Shown: one piece after another, positions 53,001-64,000 of the stretch
How the letters are laid out: each line of letters starts with the position of its first letter
Numbering within the stretch: position 1 is the first letter of the stretch
NCBI RefSeq assembly: GCF_918797505.1
Contig: NC_092793.1
Location: forward strand, 68,691,660-68,755,659
Length of the DNA: 64,000 bases
Direction of reading: 5' to 3'
From: Bemisia tabaci
Taxonomy: Eukaryota > Arthropoda > Insecta > Hemiptera > Aleyrodidae
Made by a program: the position numbers and the translations under genes
The notes under the pieces: generated by a model
Told to the model about the DNA's origin: nothing
Databases searched by the model: none
What the model saw: only the letters and a program-made list of their open reading frames with translations

Positions 53001-54926
53001 AATGAACAGTAACAGTGGCGAGCAATTGGTTGCTTGTCAAGATAGTATATATACAAAAATCATTTCAAAAGCAAGTTCCAAGGTTGTATTTCTCCAAAAC
53101 TTTTAAAGTATGAATGCAGTGTACAAACTTATCCATCCTACTTCCAGCTTTATAATGAGCTGAATATGTTGAAGATTGGGCCACTAGACTGCTGTGAAAA
53201 TCTGTTTTACTGGACTCACTTCTCAGCGCAGGTCCAGAAATGCAACTTTGGTGTGCGCGCAGAATGTCGGAATAACAAAAACTAATCAACAGTCCCACAA
53301 AAGATAAGTTGAAAAGAGCATGCCTCACTTTTCAACTTATTCTCTTTATTTGTCCTAACACTCCTGATATAACTGAGGATATGAAGGACACAATGCTTTT
53401 TACTGCATTTATTTATCTCAAATAGTTTCAATGAAATGATGACCCTCCTATAATGCAAGGCATGTTGAATCAATATTAGATTGGGATTTCAGCCTTCTGT
53501 GCCATCATATGGCAAATTAGTTCTGTTTATTTTACTAATCCTCATAATTTTGTCATTTTTTATTTTTTCTTCACAGCCTGCCAACACTCTGTTGCTGTCC
53601 AAAGAGATTTTGTTTGTCAAACTGACAGATTTTGGTCTCTCTAAACATAACACCACAATCACAAGTCCGGATACTTTTTGCGGCACGGCTGGGTTTGTGG
53701 CTCCAGAAGTGATAAGAACTTTGAAGACAGGAATTCCATACAATACACAAATAGATGTCTGGAGCTTGGGTGTAGTATTATTTTACTGGTGAGTTTTATT
53801 TTTTTTTATTTTACCATAATTCTAGTGTTACCTATGAGGTCTCTTATCCATTCTCAAGATCTCAACAATTTAGCGTAAGCGCAAACATTACGGAAGAATT
53901 TGTCCTGTATATTAGCTCTCTGCAGGAATCAAAAGAATTTCCACACAGAATTATTTTGATGCATTCTTTCCAAAAATTTTCATCATGCTCAAGAAATTTG
54001 CATAGCTTTGTGGCAGGAAGACCACCCCTGTGTAATCCTCATGTTTTTGCCATTTTTCCATGTAAACAAATTATGGGTGAATGCAGCTGAAAGTGCTTGA
54101 CCACCCGGTGGCAAGAAAAAGGTGAAGACAAATGAAAAGGGGATAAAATGTAAAGGCAGAATGTACTGGGGCGTTTTCTTTTTTAAACGGTTTAGCTTCT
54201 TTTTATGAATGCGCTACCAAGGAAACCCCTAAGCGCTTTATTTGTTGAAAAGGAAATTGCTGTTTGTGTTGATTCTCGTGAAGGGAACTATGTTCCAGCT
54301 CACTTAGTAGAAGAAAATAGCGAAGGACGCAATCTTATATGGACAACAATGTGAAGACAAATAACTTTCTGCACTCTTTAGTTGTAAAATAATTGATGGA
54401 TCCCCCCCTCCCAAAAAAGTGACAACCATAAAAATAGAGAAATATTTTCGCTTTCTCCCAGTCCACAAGATAGTAGGATTTATCATCTCATCAACCACTG
54501 CCTCTTCGACCCTAAGAACCCTAGCCAGGCTAAGCCTATGGCCCTGGTGACAAGGATGTCTACAGGCACAGAAAAACTTATAAGTAGAAACACTTAGCTG
54601 CCAATATTTCACTTCCCCATGGGATGTATGCAAAAATGTAGTATTATTAGCCTTGCTCATTAAAAAATGAGTTCATATGTAAATTTCTCTGTTTAAAAGA
54701 TGAATGAGCCTCCAAAGAAAAGTTCAGGCTATTTATCGATGGCCAAAGTGCCAAATCCTGTATCACCATTTACAGCGCTGCAAACTACTTGTCATACTTT
54801 ACACTTTCTTTGGAAAAAAAAGTCGAAGTCATTCATTGAAAACTTCCTTGATTTTTCCTCTCTATTAACAGAATACCTCCTCTGAATAAATTTCAAGCTA
54901 CCTATTTATATGATTTCTTTTTCTTC

Positions 54927-54962
<36 letters not shown>

Positions 54963-56837
54963 GAGCAAAAATTAAGAGACATTGCGATGGAGGCACAATG
55001 TTTTGTACTTCTACCATCAATATATACTTTTTTAAATAAGTACCTTTCATGCCCTTACTCAAACCAGGTTATTCTTGTAAAATGATTAGTGTGATAGGAC
55101 GTCAGTTGGTGCATAGACTGTTGCTAATTGTCAGAAAAAAGTCAGCAATTATTGTCTTCAAAAGTAAGAAGGCATTCTGCAGTCATTACTTTTTATGCTT
55201 AGCTATTGCAGAAGCAAATAATCTCACCATCTTGATAACCACATTGTCTCTATATCTAAGTATTTAAATTTTTCAGTCTAAGTGGAACAAAACCTTTTGC
55301 AAGAACTGAAACTGAACCTGCACATGTGCGAATTCTCAAAGGTCGATTTAGTTTTTATGCTGAGCGATGGCAAGTCATCAGTTATGAAGCTAAAACGCTG
55401 ATCAGCGAAATGTTTAAAGTTGACCCAGAACAAAGGATTACAATCCGGAATCTTTATAGACACCCTTGGATCAGTCAGGTATGCATCATGATGCATCATT
55501 GCATGATACATTATTTTTAGCAGTTTTTTAGCTTTACATTCGCTGTTGTTAAGATAATAGGGAATTTTTGGATTTCATTTTGCAAAAAGGAATCAAGAGC
55601 ATTCCAACATTGCGAGGATTGTGCAATTGACATTCTTTGCAATGCAATTACTGAAATCACGCAAAAAATTGAATTTACTAAGGTAATTTTCGTCATGAAT
55701 TTATAGTTTATTGACAGTAAAGATGAATATTGTTTAAATTATCGGTTTATATTTGCAAGGTGAACCAAGTTGCACAATCTTAGTGACATTGGAATGCTCT
55801 TGGCTCCTTTTTGCAAAATGCAATCCATTTGTAATAAGAATAGGGTCATTCTATGCCAAATCAACCGGTCCAGTTCACCACCCGTCTCGGATTTGCACTA
55901 TTTTTTTTTATTTGTTCTTTAGGTCAAAGTAAGAGAAAGTCCGAATTTTTAGCCCACGATACCCAGTAGGTTTTGAGAAAAAAGTTATCAAAGTTTTGAT
56001 GATTTTTGAAAAATCGCATTTCTGGAATCCCCAAAACAGCTGTGCCTGTCCTTCAAAAAATCTTCGTAAAAATTTGAGTTTTAAAGATATCTGGCTAAAA
56101 ATTTGTACGCAGGTCACTAAGAGTATGCATGATATGAGAAAAAATGTTTTGTGGACCCAGACCATGGGTGAGTAAAGCACCGGTCAAAAATATATTTTTT
56201 AAGCTTCATTTTTGCGGTAAAAACTAGGTTTAGTAAAATGAGAGTAGCGAAAAAGGCGCGGGGGATATCCTATTTTTTTTTTTTTTCTAAAAAAAAAATG
56301 ACCCTTAGAGCATAATTTGAAAGGCTATGAAATAAAATATCTGGCGTTTTGTGGGTTCAAATGTCAATTTTTACTCAAAATTGCTTGAAAAAACTAGAAA
56401 AATCAAACTTTTAGACTATTCTCCATCAGAACCGATGGAAGGGTTGGTCAGACAGTAAAAAGGTTTAATTTAAACTAAAAGTTGGACCTTTTAATTCCCA
56501 AAATTTCAGGGTTTTACCAGGAGCCTCTTTGGAGTTGTAGCGCGCTGAACTTGGGTGAAATTTAAATGACGGCCTTCTTGGAGCAACTAATTTCTCGGTA
56601 CTCTGTTCATAGTCCTCTAGATAATAAAAGGCAAAAAATGAAATCTCCTAAAGTTTCAAATTTAATTGCCACTGTTCTGTGAATTTATGAATTGAATATT
56701 TCAACAGAAAAACAAAAGCAAATAAAAGTATAGTTCATTATTGCTGAACCTCTCGATTATATGTCTGTATACTCAATTTATTTTCTTTGTTTCAGGATCC
56801 TAACCTTGAATCACATCTCTGTGAACTTCATTCACAG
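47077..56837 (+). CDS. lok: CHK2 / loki checkpoint serine/threonine kinase
   Basis: Exons 47077-47236, 50258-50536, 51305-51432, 51787-51879, 52508-52708, 53577-53788, 55277-55478 and 56796-56837 join in phase to 439 residues. The N-terminus is an SQ/TQ cluster (four SQ and one TQ in the first 21 residues), the target type for ATM/ATR. The FHA domain, about 57-146, has GRSPNC, SFTHFQ and SSNGTYLN. The kinase starts near 164 with GNGAQGQV, then AIK (K198), HRDLKPAN (D285), DFG (D305) and APE (329-331). T320 and T324 in TFCGT align with the activation-loop threonines of CHK2. The protein signals DNA breaks in the nucleus. The C-terminus is uncertain: reading through 56837 gives VTRKS and a stop at 56853-56855, or splicing may continue to 59642. 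Family length fits. Confidence 0.92.
48144..48230 (+). ncRNA. Pre-miRNA-like hairpin in CHK2 intron 1
   Basis: A 37-base left arm (48144-48180) pairs with 48194-48230 across a 13-base loop. On the sense strand all differences but two are G-U wobbles; on the other strand those become A-C mismatches. Size and loop fit a miRNA precursor, but a recent MITE would look similar. Confidence 0.35.
49955..50160 (+). mobile_element. tRNA-derived SINE in CHK2 intron 1
   Basis: A perfect RNA polymerase III B box (ggttcgattcc, 50016-50026) lies about 45 bp after an A-box-like gtggtgtagtagttg. The spacing and arms resemble a decayed tRNA head. A non-tRNA body (gatggtctcaggcaatgatc and on) follows. No intact cloverleaf, so not a functional tRNA. 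Confidence 0.6.
51985..52215 (+). repeat. Dispersed repeat, copy A
   Basis: Resembles 62418-62650 in the same orientation: tcatcaaaatt, catgga-acgattt, ctcataaa-gaa, gcagt/gcggt-tgagaata and gcaatc blocks occur in the same order and spacing. Confidence 0.45.
54928..54959. repeat. 32-base A homopolymer
   Basis: Uninterrupted A run in the CHK2 intron before exon 55277; length is likely polymorphic or imprecise in the assembly. Confidence 0.8.
55570..55826. repeat. 257-bp inverted-repeat MITE
   Basis: About 60 bp terminal arms are reverse complements: cattttgcaaaaagga with tcctttttgcaaaatg, aagagcattcca with tggaatgctctt, and gattgtgcaa with ttgcacaatc. Located in the intron before the last CHK2 exon. 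Confidence 0.75.
55847..56620. repeat. Suspected repeat sequence in CHK2 intron
   Basis: Directly abuts the MITE at 55826. It differs in composition from its surroundings, with two accggtc motifs and gggtcattctatgccaaatcaacc at its start. No inverted ends or ORF were seen, so this is only a suspicion. Confidence 0.3.
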
Positions 56838-59617
56838 GTAACAAGAAAGAGCTAAACTTCAATCTTTGACCTTCTATTTTGATCGGCTCAAAAGGTAGCT
56901 TAGTTTAACTTTTGTCTCTGTTCTTTTATCCCGTTGATTAGGTATAAATAATTTACTGCCTTGCAGCCTAGCCTGAAGTATGACGGGTATATAACTAGTA
57001 TTTTATTTTGTTTGATGTAATTATTCTATCTCATTCTAACCTTTCAATTTTTACATCTCAAGGGGGATCTTCGTATTCCATACATTTGCATTTTGTACTA
57101 GACATGTGTGATTATGATTTTTTTAGATCACTGGAAAAAATCTATGGTTTTGACTTTTTTTATGCTCTCAACACAGCGCACACAATCACAAACATACCAC
57201 CTGAACATGAGGTATGATCAAGCAAAACCTCCTCTGACACTCTGTGTTGCACTTAAAGAGCAAAATTTTCAATAATTAATCAAAAATTCACACTGATGAT
57301 CAATGATAAGTAATTATTTTTAAAAAAAATTATTTGATTTTGGATCTTTAATTACTGAAACAATTACTTTTGTCTATTTTGCACCCCCCCCCCCCCTTAA
57401 ATGAAATGAATTACTTAAATTCTCTGAGCTTTGACTTGTGAGCCAGTGAGTTGCCTTATCAATCTCTTTCTATCCTCCTTGAGGCTGTTACAAACATTCT
57501 CTTTATGTAGGTTAGTTTTTCTTTAATAGTGTCAAGTAAAATCCTCCTCTCCGAAAAGGTAGAATTCTTGACAGTTTTCTTCTCGAAAATTTTTGTGTTC
57601 ATGACTTTTGTATTTGTTATTGTTATAACTATTAAGTTCTATGATGTTAAATTACTTATAAATGAGCTTTTCTGATCAGAAATTGATCAAATCTAGAATC
57701 AAACTTCTTGTTCTGGTTTCACCCTGAAGCCCCAATTTTTTTGATTTTCAGAGACATTTCTGATTGGGGAAGTTTAACAATCTCCTCTCAATTCTATCCT
57801 TTCCTTGATTTAAATACCGCTGTGAAATTTTCTTACCAAGGTACTTTTCGATTTCCCTCCATATTTTAAGTTCTTAATGTAAATAGTTCTCTTAAATTAG
57901 TTAGTGTCTTTGCTCGAAAAAGATCATTGTTCAAATTTTTAAGAATGTGTTAATCAAAATTGCACTTTGTGTGTAATTGGCTATAAACGGGTACTAAAAA
58001 TAATTTTTATGGTCGCTATTTGAACTTATCCTTTAAGAGTCTGCAGGAAATCTTGTTGGACCAACTTTTTAAAAGGAAAAAAACTTTCTTTTTTGAAGTG
58101 TAACTTTTGATACGTATTATCGTTTTTCCTTTAAAAAGAAAAATTATTTTAGGATTAAAAATAGAAAAAGAGTATTGTGCGGTCATTTTTTTAAGAACTT
58201 CTCATGGCATCAGATTCCATGTGTTACTAGCTTTAAGTATTTGTTCATCTTTGTGCCATTTGTGTATGTTTATTAGCGCTATCAAGCATTTTTTTCATGT
58301 TTTAAGCGTTATGCAAATCAAGTTACCTCTTCTCAATCATATTGTGTAGAATAAAGGAAAGTGTCAATCTCAAAGTATCTATGCACTTTCAAAGAAAAAT
58401 AGGTGGAGCGTTCTGAGGAAAAGGGAACTATTAACCAATATTCTTTCAGATTCTTTTGTGAAAAAATCAGTCAGTTGAAATGCATATTATCTTTGAACCC
58501 GTACTTTTCCAGTGACTCAGTCTATTAACAGCAATAATCTTCTCTGATGCGATTTAAATTTTTTATTAATGGAACATCCCTTTGCATCTTACTATCTTGT
58601 ATATGTAAATTTATGTTGGATTGGTAACAACATCGACCATTTATATTTGCATGTCCCCTCCAAAATTGAAAAGATAGAAAAAAAAAGAAGAAAAAAAACG
58701 CTTTTAAGAGTCTGAATGAAGTGGAAAGACTGTTCAAGTATAACTTTCAGCTACAATTTGAACTAACCTGATTGTTACAAGAAAGACCACCAAACAGAGT
58801 TAAAACTACAGTACGTTGACATCTTTTGCACAAAAACTATATATAAAGCAAGATGGATGAATTAAAAACCTCTGAAACTGCCCGACAAACAAAAAATTGG
58901 CATTTCTTCGTAAGTGAATTTAAAATTTTCTTTCTCAAATAACCACCTTTTAGCCAGTTAAATCGTGCGCCAGATTAATTTTAATATGCGTTTAACAACC
59001 TCTTTGCCCACTGATTTGCTTGGTGCAAGATTTAAACTGCTTAATACCAGGAAGGGGAGAAAGGTCTTGTCAAATATCAACTTAAGGGTTTCCAAAACTT
59101 ATTCTGGTTTGTTGAGTTTGAAACCATTGATTTGGGTTTTTTCTGTAAGCAGAAAGCTCAAGTTTACTGAAATTCAATGCATATAATTAATACTGATCTC
59201 TTTTTCAGAGTATTTTCGGAAGAAAATGCACTATTTTCAGTTGATTTAAAAAATATCTACTCTCTGCTACTTTGGTGAAAGATGTCAATTTGTACTTAAA
59301 GTTTTAGTTTACTGTGTGATCTATCACAAGCAAAGGATTTTTATGATCGCATCACAAACTGTAATTGAATTTACTGCTCAGTATTTTTTAAATTTTCATA
59401 TTTTACTTAAAGCGAGCTGGTGTATCAGCAACCTTTAACCGTCCATAATTAAAGGAGTGCATAACTTTATATTTGTTTTGAAACTTAATGAAATATCTTT
59501 ATTGTTTAGTGCTTACTCCAATTCTGAGTGGATGTACAGTAATTTGATTCGATGTTTCCTCAAAATTTTAGTGAAATTCTGCGGGAATTGTGATCTAAAT
59601 TCACTCCTGAGACAAAG

Positions 59618-59895
59618 ATGACTTCACATCATAGCTCTCAGTGCTTGTCTTGTAAAACAGAAGTGCAGATTGAAAAGAGGACAAATTCAGCAGGCGACTG
59701 TACTGCGCTGATTATGAGTAACTTCAGGCCTAAAACGCTTCCGAGACAGTCATTACTAGCATTGCGCAAACAGCGTATTGCCACAAGGGGAAATTTTCTC
59801 TCAAAAATTCATCTTTGTAATGAGTATTCTACTTTACAGAATCAAGCACCAATAGCTACCACGTACTGTCTACATCATCTGCCTCAAATTAAAAG
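59618..59895 (+). CDS. Candidate exon of unknown assignment
   Basis: Open frame with 93 codons from an ATG to a donor (aaaag|gtactt) at 59896, with coding-like base composition and a Cys-containing start (CLSCKTE). An internal acceptor (agctctcag at 59641) is in phase 0 and could receive CHK2 exon 56796-56837, which would extend the kinase C-terminus. Otherwise it could be a chance ORF. No family recognised. Confidence 0.3.
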
Positions 59896-60350
59896 GTACT
59901 TTGAACCCATGCTGTTTTATTTTAATATACTGCTGTTTCTCAGCATTGTATTCAGCAGCATTTTCAAAATTCTCAAAAAGGTTACGTTAAATTTTTCTTC
60001 GCTTACTCTGTGATCTTCTATAACCGATGTATACTAGATAAAAGTCTCTAGAATTATGAGTAGAAAAAAGACCTTATAAGTATCTTTCTGGCTGTCTGTT
60101 TTTATTAATATTTCTGTGATTTTTTTCATATTGTCTCAAATAATGCTCAGCTATTCTTTGTTGATTACTTATTTATATTGAAAGTGACAAATCAAAATTT
60201 CTATGTTCATTTTTGTTTGAATAAATTAACTTTTTTCCAATCAAAGTTATTATTTTTTGAAGTACACCTTTTCCTCAAATAATTTCGGTTTTCAGTCATC
60301 TAAGCTCTCCTTTGAGTCTACTAGGAGAAATTTTCTTACCTGTTTTACCT

Positions 60351-60396
<46 letters not shown>

Positions 60397-60700
60397 GGGG
60401 GGGGGGAGACTTGTAAAGTAGAGGTCTATGCAGATTAATTTTGAGATTTAACATAATCAAAATTGGTTCTTAAAAAAGAAGAGTGACCTCAGCACCTAGT
60501 TTGTCTTTGGTACCAAAAGAATAGGAGAAAAACATATCCTCCTGAGGAACTGATCTTAATTACACAGGCTTTAAACTCTCTGTTCCACGAATGATCCATT
60601 AAATTGTCAAGTTTTAAAAGAATGTAAGCACGGAAGCAAATAGAAGGGATCTGAACATTTCAGAAAAGGAGAAAAAAATTTTATTTTCTTTTATATTCTA

Positions 60701-60706
60701 TTTATT
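60701..60706 (-). promoter_or_regulatory. Poly(A) signal of RAD51D
   Basis: AATAAA on the minus strand (tttatt on +), 38 bases after the RAD51D stop codon: close and in the right orientation. Confidence 0.55.
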
Positions 60707-60743
60707 TTGTTGGTAACTGCAGATTTACATTGATTTTGGATTA

Positions 60744-63677
60744 TTAATCATTTGTTTCACTCTGTACAATACCCTCTTTTGCAATAGTAACAGAACAAGA
60801 AGAAAAGATGGGAATGGAACTGCTTTTCAAAACAGAAATGGTTCTAGTTGTGTCATGTAAATTTCTATCATCTATACGATGGATCAGCAATCTTGTACTA
60901 GGAACGTGAAGCCAGTATCTGCCCAAAAGCGGTCTAAGATCTTTGAATGGTGTGTTTGGCTCAACAGGCGCTTCATCAGAATGCTCAAGACATGCCTCTG
61001 GATCAAAAACTTTGGTTGCTAGGTTGACAACGAGGAACAGTAGGTGGAACTGTTTTGAAATAAAACGCATTAAAGAAGCGATATGATTCATAAAGCATGA
61101 ACCTAGAACAAGAAGAGAATAATTTTAGTAAACATCTGTGAACTGAAGAGACACATCTGCAATCACGACTGTGAATGATGAGAGTATTAAATTTTGTGGT
61201 AGGAAATCATCATACATAGAAGCACCTATCTGCATTGGAAATAAGTCGCTCATATGTTGTTTCTGAAATAAACCAGAAATAGTAGTTCCTTCAGAGACAG
61301 ATTTATTATTTTTCTGCCCTAGATTCTTAAAGTGATGACCTTTGAAGACTCACGAAATAAACAAAAATTAGTCATCACTTTTGAAACAGCTTTCAATGTT
61401 TCTTTAATTTGCCGCCATGACCTAGCAGCCCGAGACCTCCCTTCAATGTTGCCCTAAGTTCCTTATTGAAAAACCCAAGTACCACAAAGAAATGAAAATA
61501 ATTAAATAAAATTACAATTTCTTGCAATTAAATTGTCGTTTTTTTTTTACCAAAAAATTGCAATACCTATTTTTATGTTGTTTGACCAATAAATGCCGAT
61601 TTCAAAGATGAACAAAATGAGTTCCATGGGTCAGAGATGTGAAGCAATTTACAATGCCATGAAAAATCGAAACTTATTTTAAATTTTTAGCGATAAATTC
61701 TAGTAAGAAGTGTTCCTTCAATCAGTAGATAGGTAACATACACAGCACTCCGATGCAGTTGCGATAATTCTACCATGAAATTGCAATTTATCTCAATTTG
61801 AACTACTAAAGAATGTGATCTCAAATACATTTAAGGGATATCAAAATAATCTGAAGGAAAAACCGCTCTATTCGAGTGGACATATGCAGGAATTTTGATC
61901 TCTGCATATGTTCAGAGCCCCTTCCTTGCCACTTTGGATAAAAATTTAATTTAAGAAGTTTTGTCACTGACGGTCAATACAAAATTTATTGCCTCATTTC
62001 TCCTTCCTCCTACCTTATATTTTAAAAGTTATCGTGGAAAATAGAGACTTTTGTACACACCATCGTTATCTGCTTCATTGAGCATCGGCAGATAAACACC
62101 GCTAAGAGAGTCTATGATTATTAATCGGCAGCATGTTTCTTGATTGCCCAAAGAAGTTTTCAACTGATGAAGGGTAGAAACAAGCTCATCCATGGTCCTT
62201 ACTTTCGTAATTTTGATTCTATTCATAGCATCTTTGATTGTCTAAGAAGCAATGAAAAAAAAAAAAATTAGTTGACATTTAAAAACTAATTAATTTGGAT
62301 GATAAAAATTTACAGTGAAATCTTTAGATATGGTCACCTGAAACACCGGTTTTTCTTTCTATTTCCAAGTCAGAGACCCAAATGGACCACTGAATTTAAG
62401 AACAATGACACATTTTCTCATCAAAATTTCACATGGAGTACGATTTGTACAACAAAAGTTATTGGAAGTAACTCCCAAATAAGATATTTACGATTTTTTT
62501 TATCCATAATTCAAACATCGCACTCATAAAAGAAACCAAGATCTACTTGAATTAAATCGCACTGAACGTTGCGCTAACAGTCTTTGCGGTGTGAAAATAT
62601 TGCAATCTCAATCTTGACAATTCCGCTCAGCTTTCAAACGTTTTTTAGACATTGAACAGCACGCGGTGGGGAAGAAACACTGCTGGATTCAGAGACCTGG
62701 CAAAGCCATTGTTGTGCGCATTTTGATTCATTTAGACTCGGGTTCTTCTTATGAATGGGTCATCCACATTTTCATGGCCAAAGCTAAATAAAAGCATTAA
62801 TATCTTACTGGGTAGATAGTCAATTTCAGTAATTTTCATCGCGCGAGTCAAGTTCCACTTTAAATTTTGAAGAGGCCAGAATTTGTCAGAATGCTAAAAA
62901 TTGTACCTTTTCTTGTGATCCATTCCAGTTACGATTCCAACATCAGCTAATTTATACATAACGGCAAAATTTATGATCGGATAAATATTGTAATTACGTA
63001 CACATACTCTCAGAGTATCAGCTACATTTACTTTTAATTTCTTTCTTATCCTTGGAAAAATCACAATTCTTAAATATTGGTATATTTTTCTAAGCAAATT
63101 AAGGTAAAAATAAGCAGTTTCTGTGATATTGTGATTTGGACCAGACCATACTGCTTTGCTAGGGAAAAACGTTGTATGTAAATTTGATAGTTACCAAATT
63201 TCCTCCAATAAAATGTTTATTTTTTATGAATACGGTATGAATATTTTCTCTCAAAAGATTCACATAATTTAAAGCTGACCATGAATGAAATCATCTGAAA
63301 AATTAAAGGAAAAATATTCACAATTTCCTGGAGAATTTGTATTTAATTAAAGGAAAATTGGAAATATCTGCAAGCTCATTCGATGTTCTTCCTAAGGCAC
63401 AGCAGCATACTTGTGTGGATGAGGGCCCTTGTTTCCCAAAGATAAGGAACAGGCAAGACTTACCTCTTTCGTCAGTTTTTTGTTTTCAAGAATGTTTTCA
63501 ATGCGGTCGCCGGTGAAATTTCCAAGAGATGTGTCAATGAAATGGACAATGATATTCCTCCGTAAAGAATTATTTACGCCAATGGTCAAGCATAGTTGAG
63601 TTTTTCCACTGCCTGTGAGACCACAAATTTCAATTATATTCCCGGTTCTCAATACTTCACCTAATAAATTATCAAGA
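60744..63677 (-). CDS. Rad51D: RAD51D-type RAD51 paralogue, 3' part (3 coding exons)
   Basis: On the minus strand, exons 63677-63464, 62241-62061 and 61102-60744 join in phase (2, 0, 1) to about 250 residues, ending at the stop 60746-60744. The first visible exon reads LDNLLGEVLRTGNIIEICG followed by Walker A GLTGSGKTQ; the second has Walker B LIIIDSLSG; the third has LLGRYWLHVPSTRLL, the signature around RAD51D's conserved LGRxWxxVPSTR. RAD51 paralogues help load RAD51 on ssDNA in homologous recombination. The N-terminal part (roughly 80 residues in relatives) is not in the window or not recognised: the first exon begins in phase 2 after a pyrimidine-rich acceptor. Choice of RAD51D over other paralogues rests on the PSTR block and is fairly secure. 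Confidence 0.87.
61103..62060 (-). other. RAD51D intron
   Basis: AT-rich intron with no exon-like sequence recognised. Confidence 0.6.
62242..63463 (-). other. RAD51D intron with a dispersed repeat
   Basis: Holds the repeat copy at 62418-62650; otherwise no coding signal. Phase-0 junctions on both sides are satisfied without any extra exon. Confidence 0.6.
62418..62650 (+). repeat. Dispersed repeat, copy B
   Basis: Second member of the family at 51985-52215, here inside the RAD51D intron (antisense to the gene). Confidence 0.45.
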
Positions 63678-64000
63678 CTGAAAGAAAAAAAAAAACAGTG
63701 GGTGCTGAAGGTTAAGGAGGTAAAAAAGGCTCAGAAAATTAGCTTCAGAAAAGTATCTTTGGTGTGAGGAAACGCAGATTAACAAAGATGGTTGCATTTT
63801 GTACCCTCTTGACGTTGTCTGGCATCGGGTACCTTTCAGGTACATCCTGAATGCATGGCAAAGCATTTACCCTCTATGCGCCACAGCCTCTAAAATGGCG
63901 GCTCAACTCGAAATGTGACCACCTTTCTATATCTGCCTTGGGTGTGAAGGTTCAAGGTTGTTATTTACATGGAAAATGTTTTACACTGCACGGTCAAAAA
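63678..64000 (-). other. RAD51D upstream intron or promoter side
   Basis: No N-terminal RAD51D exon could be recognised here. The sequence aaaatggcggc near 63892 looks like a YY1/Pho site, often near transcription starts, but no linked exon is seen. Confidence 0.3.

Larger units (their letters stand above)
56856..60743. other. Convergent 3' region between CHK2 and RAD51D
   Basis: Mostly AT-rich. It holds an AATAAA at 58350-58355 that could end CHK2 transcripts, the open ORF at 59618-59895, and a T43-G11 tract at 60353-60406. Confidence 0.5.

Noticed and set aside
57127..57211. Further CHK2 exon (acceptor tttttag, donor gtatga)
   Set aside because: Read in phase 0 from exon 56796-56837 it stops after eight codons; the longer frame needs an incompatible phase.
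63672..63866. N-terminal exon of RAD51D on the minus strand
   Set aside because: The frame is mostly intron with a pyrimidine-rich acceptor at its end; the peptide does not look like the RAD51 paralogue N-terminus.

Overview
The window is eukaryotic, AT-rich and gene-poor, with short coding exons (42 bp to about 1.9 kb) separated by GT-AG introns of hundreds to thousands of bases. Four conserved animal genes can be assembled by hand from matching exon phases. The gene set, the use of one Srrm2/3/4-type gene with alternative 3' ends, and the many short fold-back transposons point to an arthropod, probably an insect. I cannot name the species from sequence alone.

Layout on the + strand. Positions 672-6194 hold the 3' five coding exons of a PTPN9/Ptpmeg2-type cytosolic tyrosine phosphatase; its lipid-binding N-terminal half lies upstream of the window. 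Positions 6195-14632 are mostly intergenic or long 3' UTR, with several fold-back elements and one possible unknown first exon at 11986. Positions 14655-42932 hold a complete Srrm2/3/4 (Srrm234) splicing-factor gene: a cwf21 domain at the N-terminus, a large RS-rich exon at 30768-32621, and two alternative last exons. One (36773-36881) gives an acidic Ser/Asp tail. The other (42806-42932) completes the eMIC domain that promotes neuronal microexon splicing. Positions 47077-56837 hold a CHK2/loki checkpoint kinase with an SQ/TQ cluster, an FHA domain and a kinase domain.

On the - strand, 63677 down to 60744 holds the three 3' exons of a RAD51D-type RAD51 paralogue, convergent with CHK2. CHK2 and RAD51D both act in DNA double-strand-break responses, but nothing in the sequence shows that their adjacency is functional.

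The introns and spacers carry a hAT-like 362 bp MITE, a 704 bp fold-back element, several smaller inverted-repeat MITEs, a tRNA-derived SINE, a near-identical 270 bp direct duplication that flanks the exon encoding the first half of eMIC, and a pre-miRNA-like hairpin in CHK2 intron 1. The alternative 3' ends of the Srrm234 gene are the most interesting biology here.
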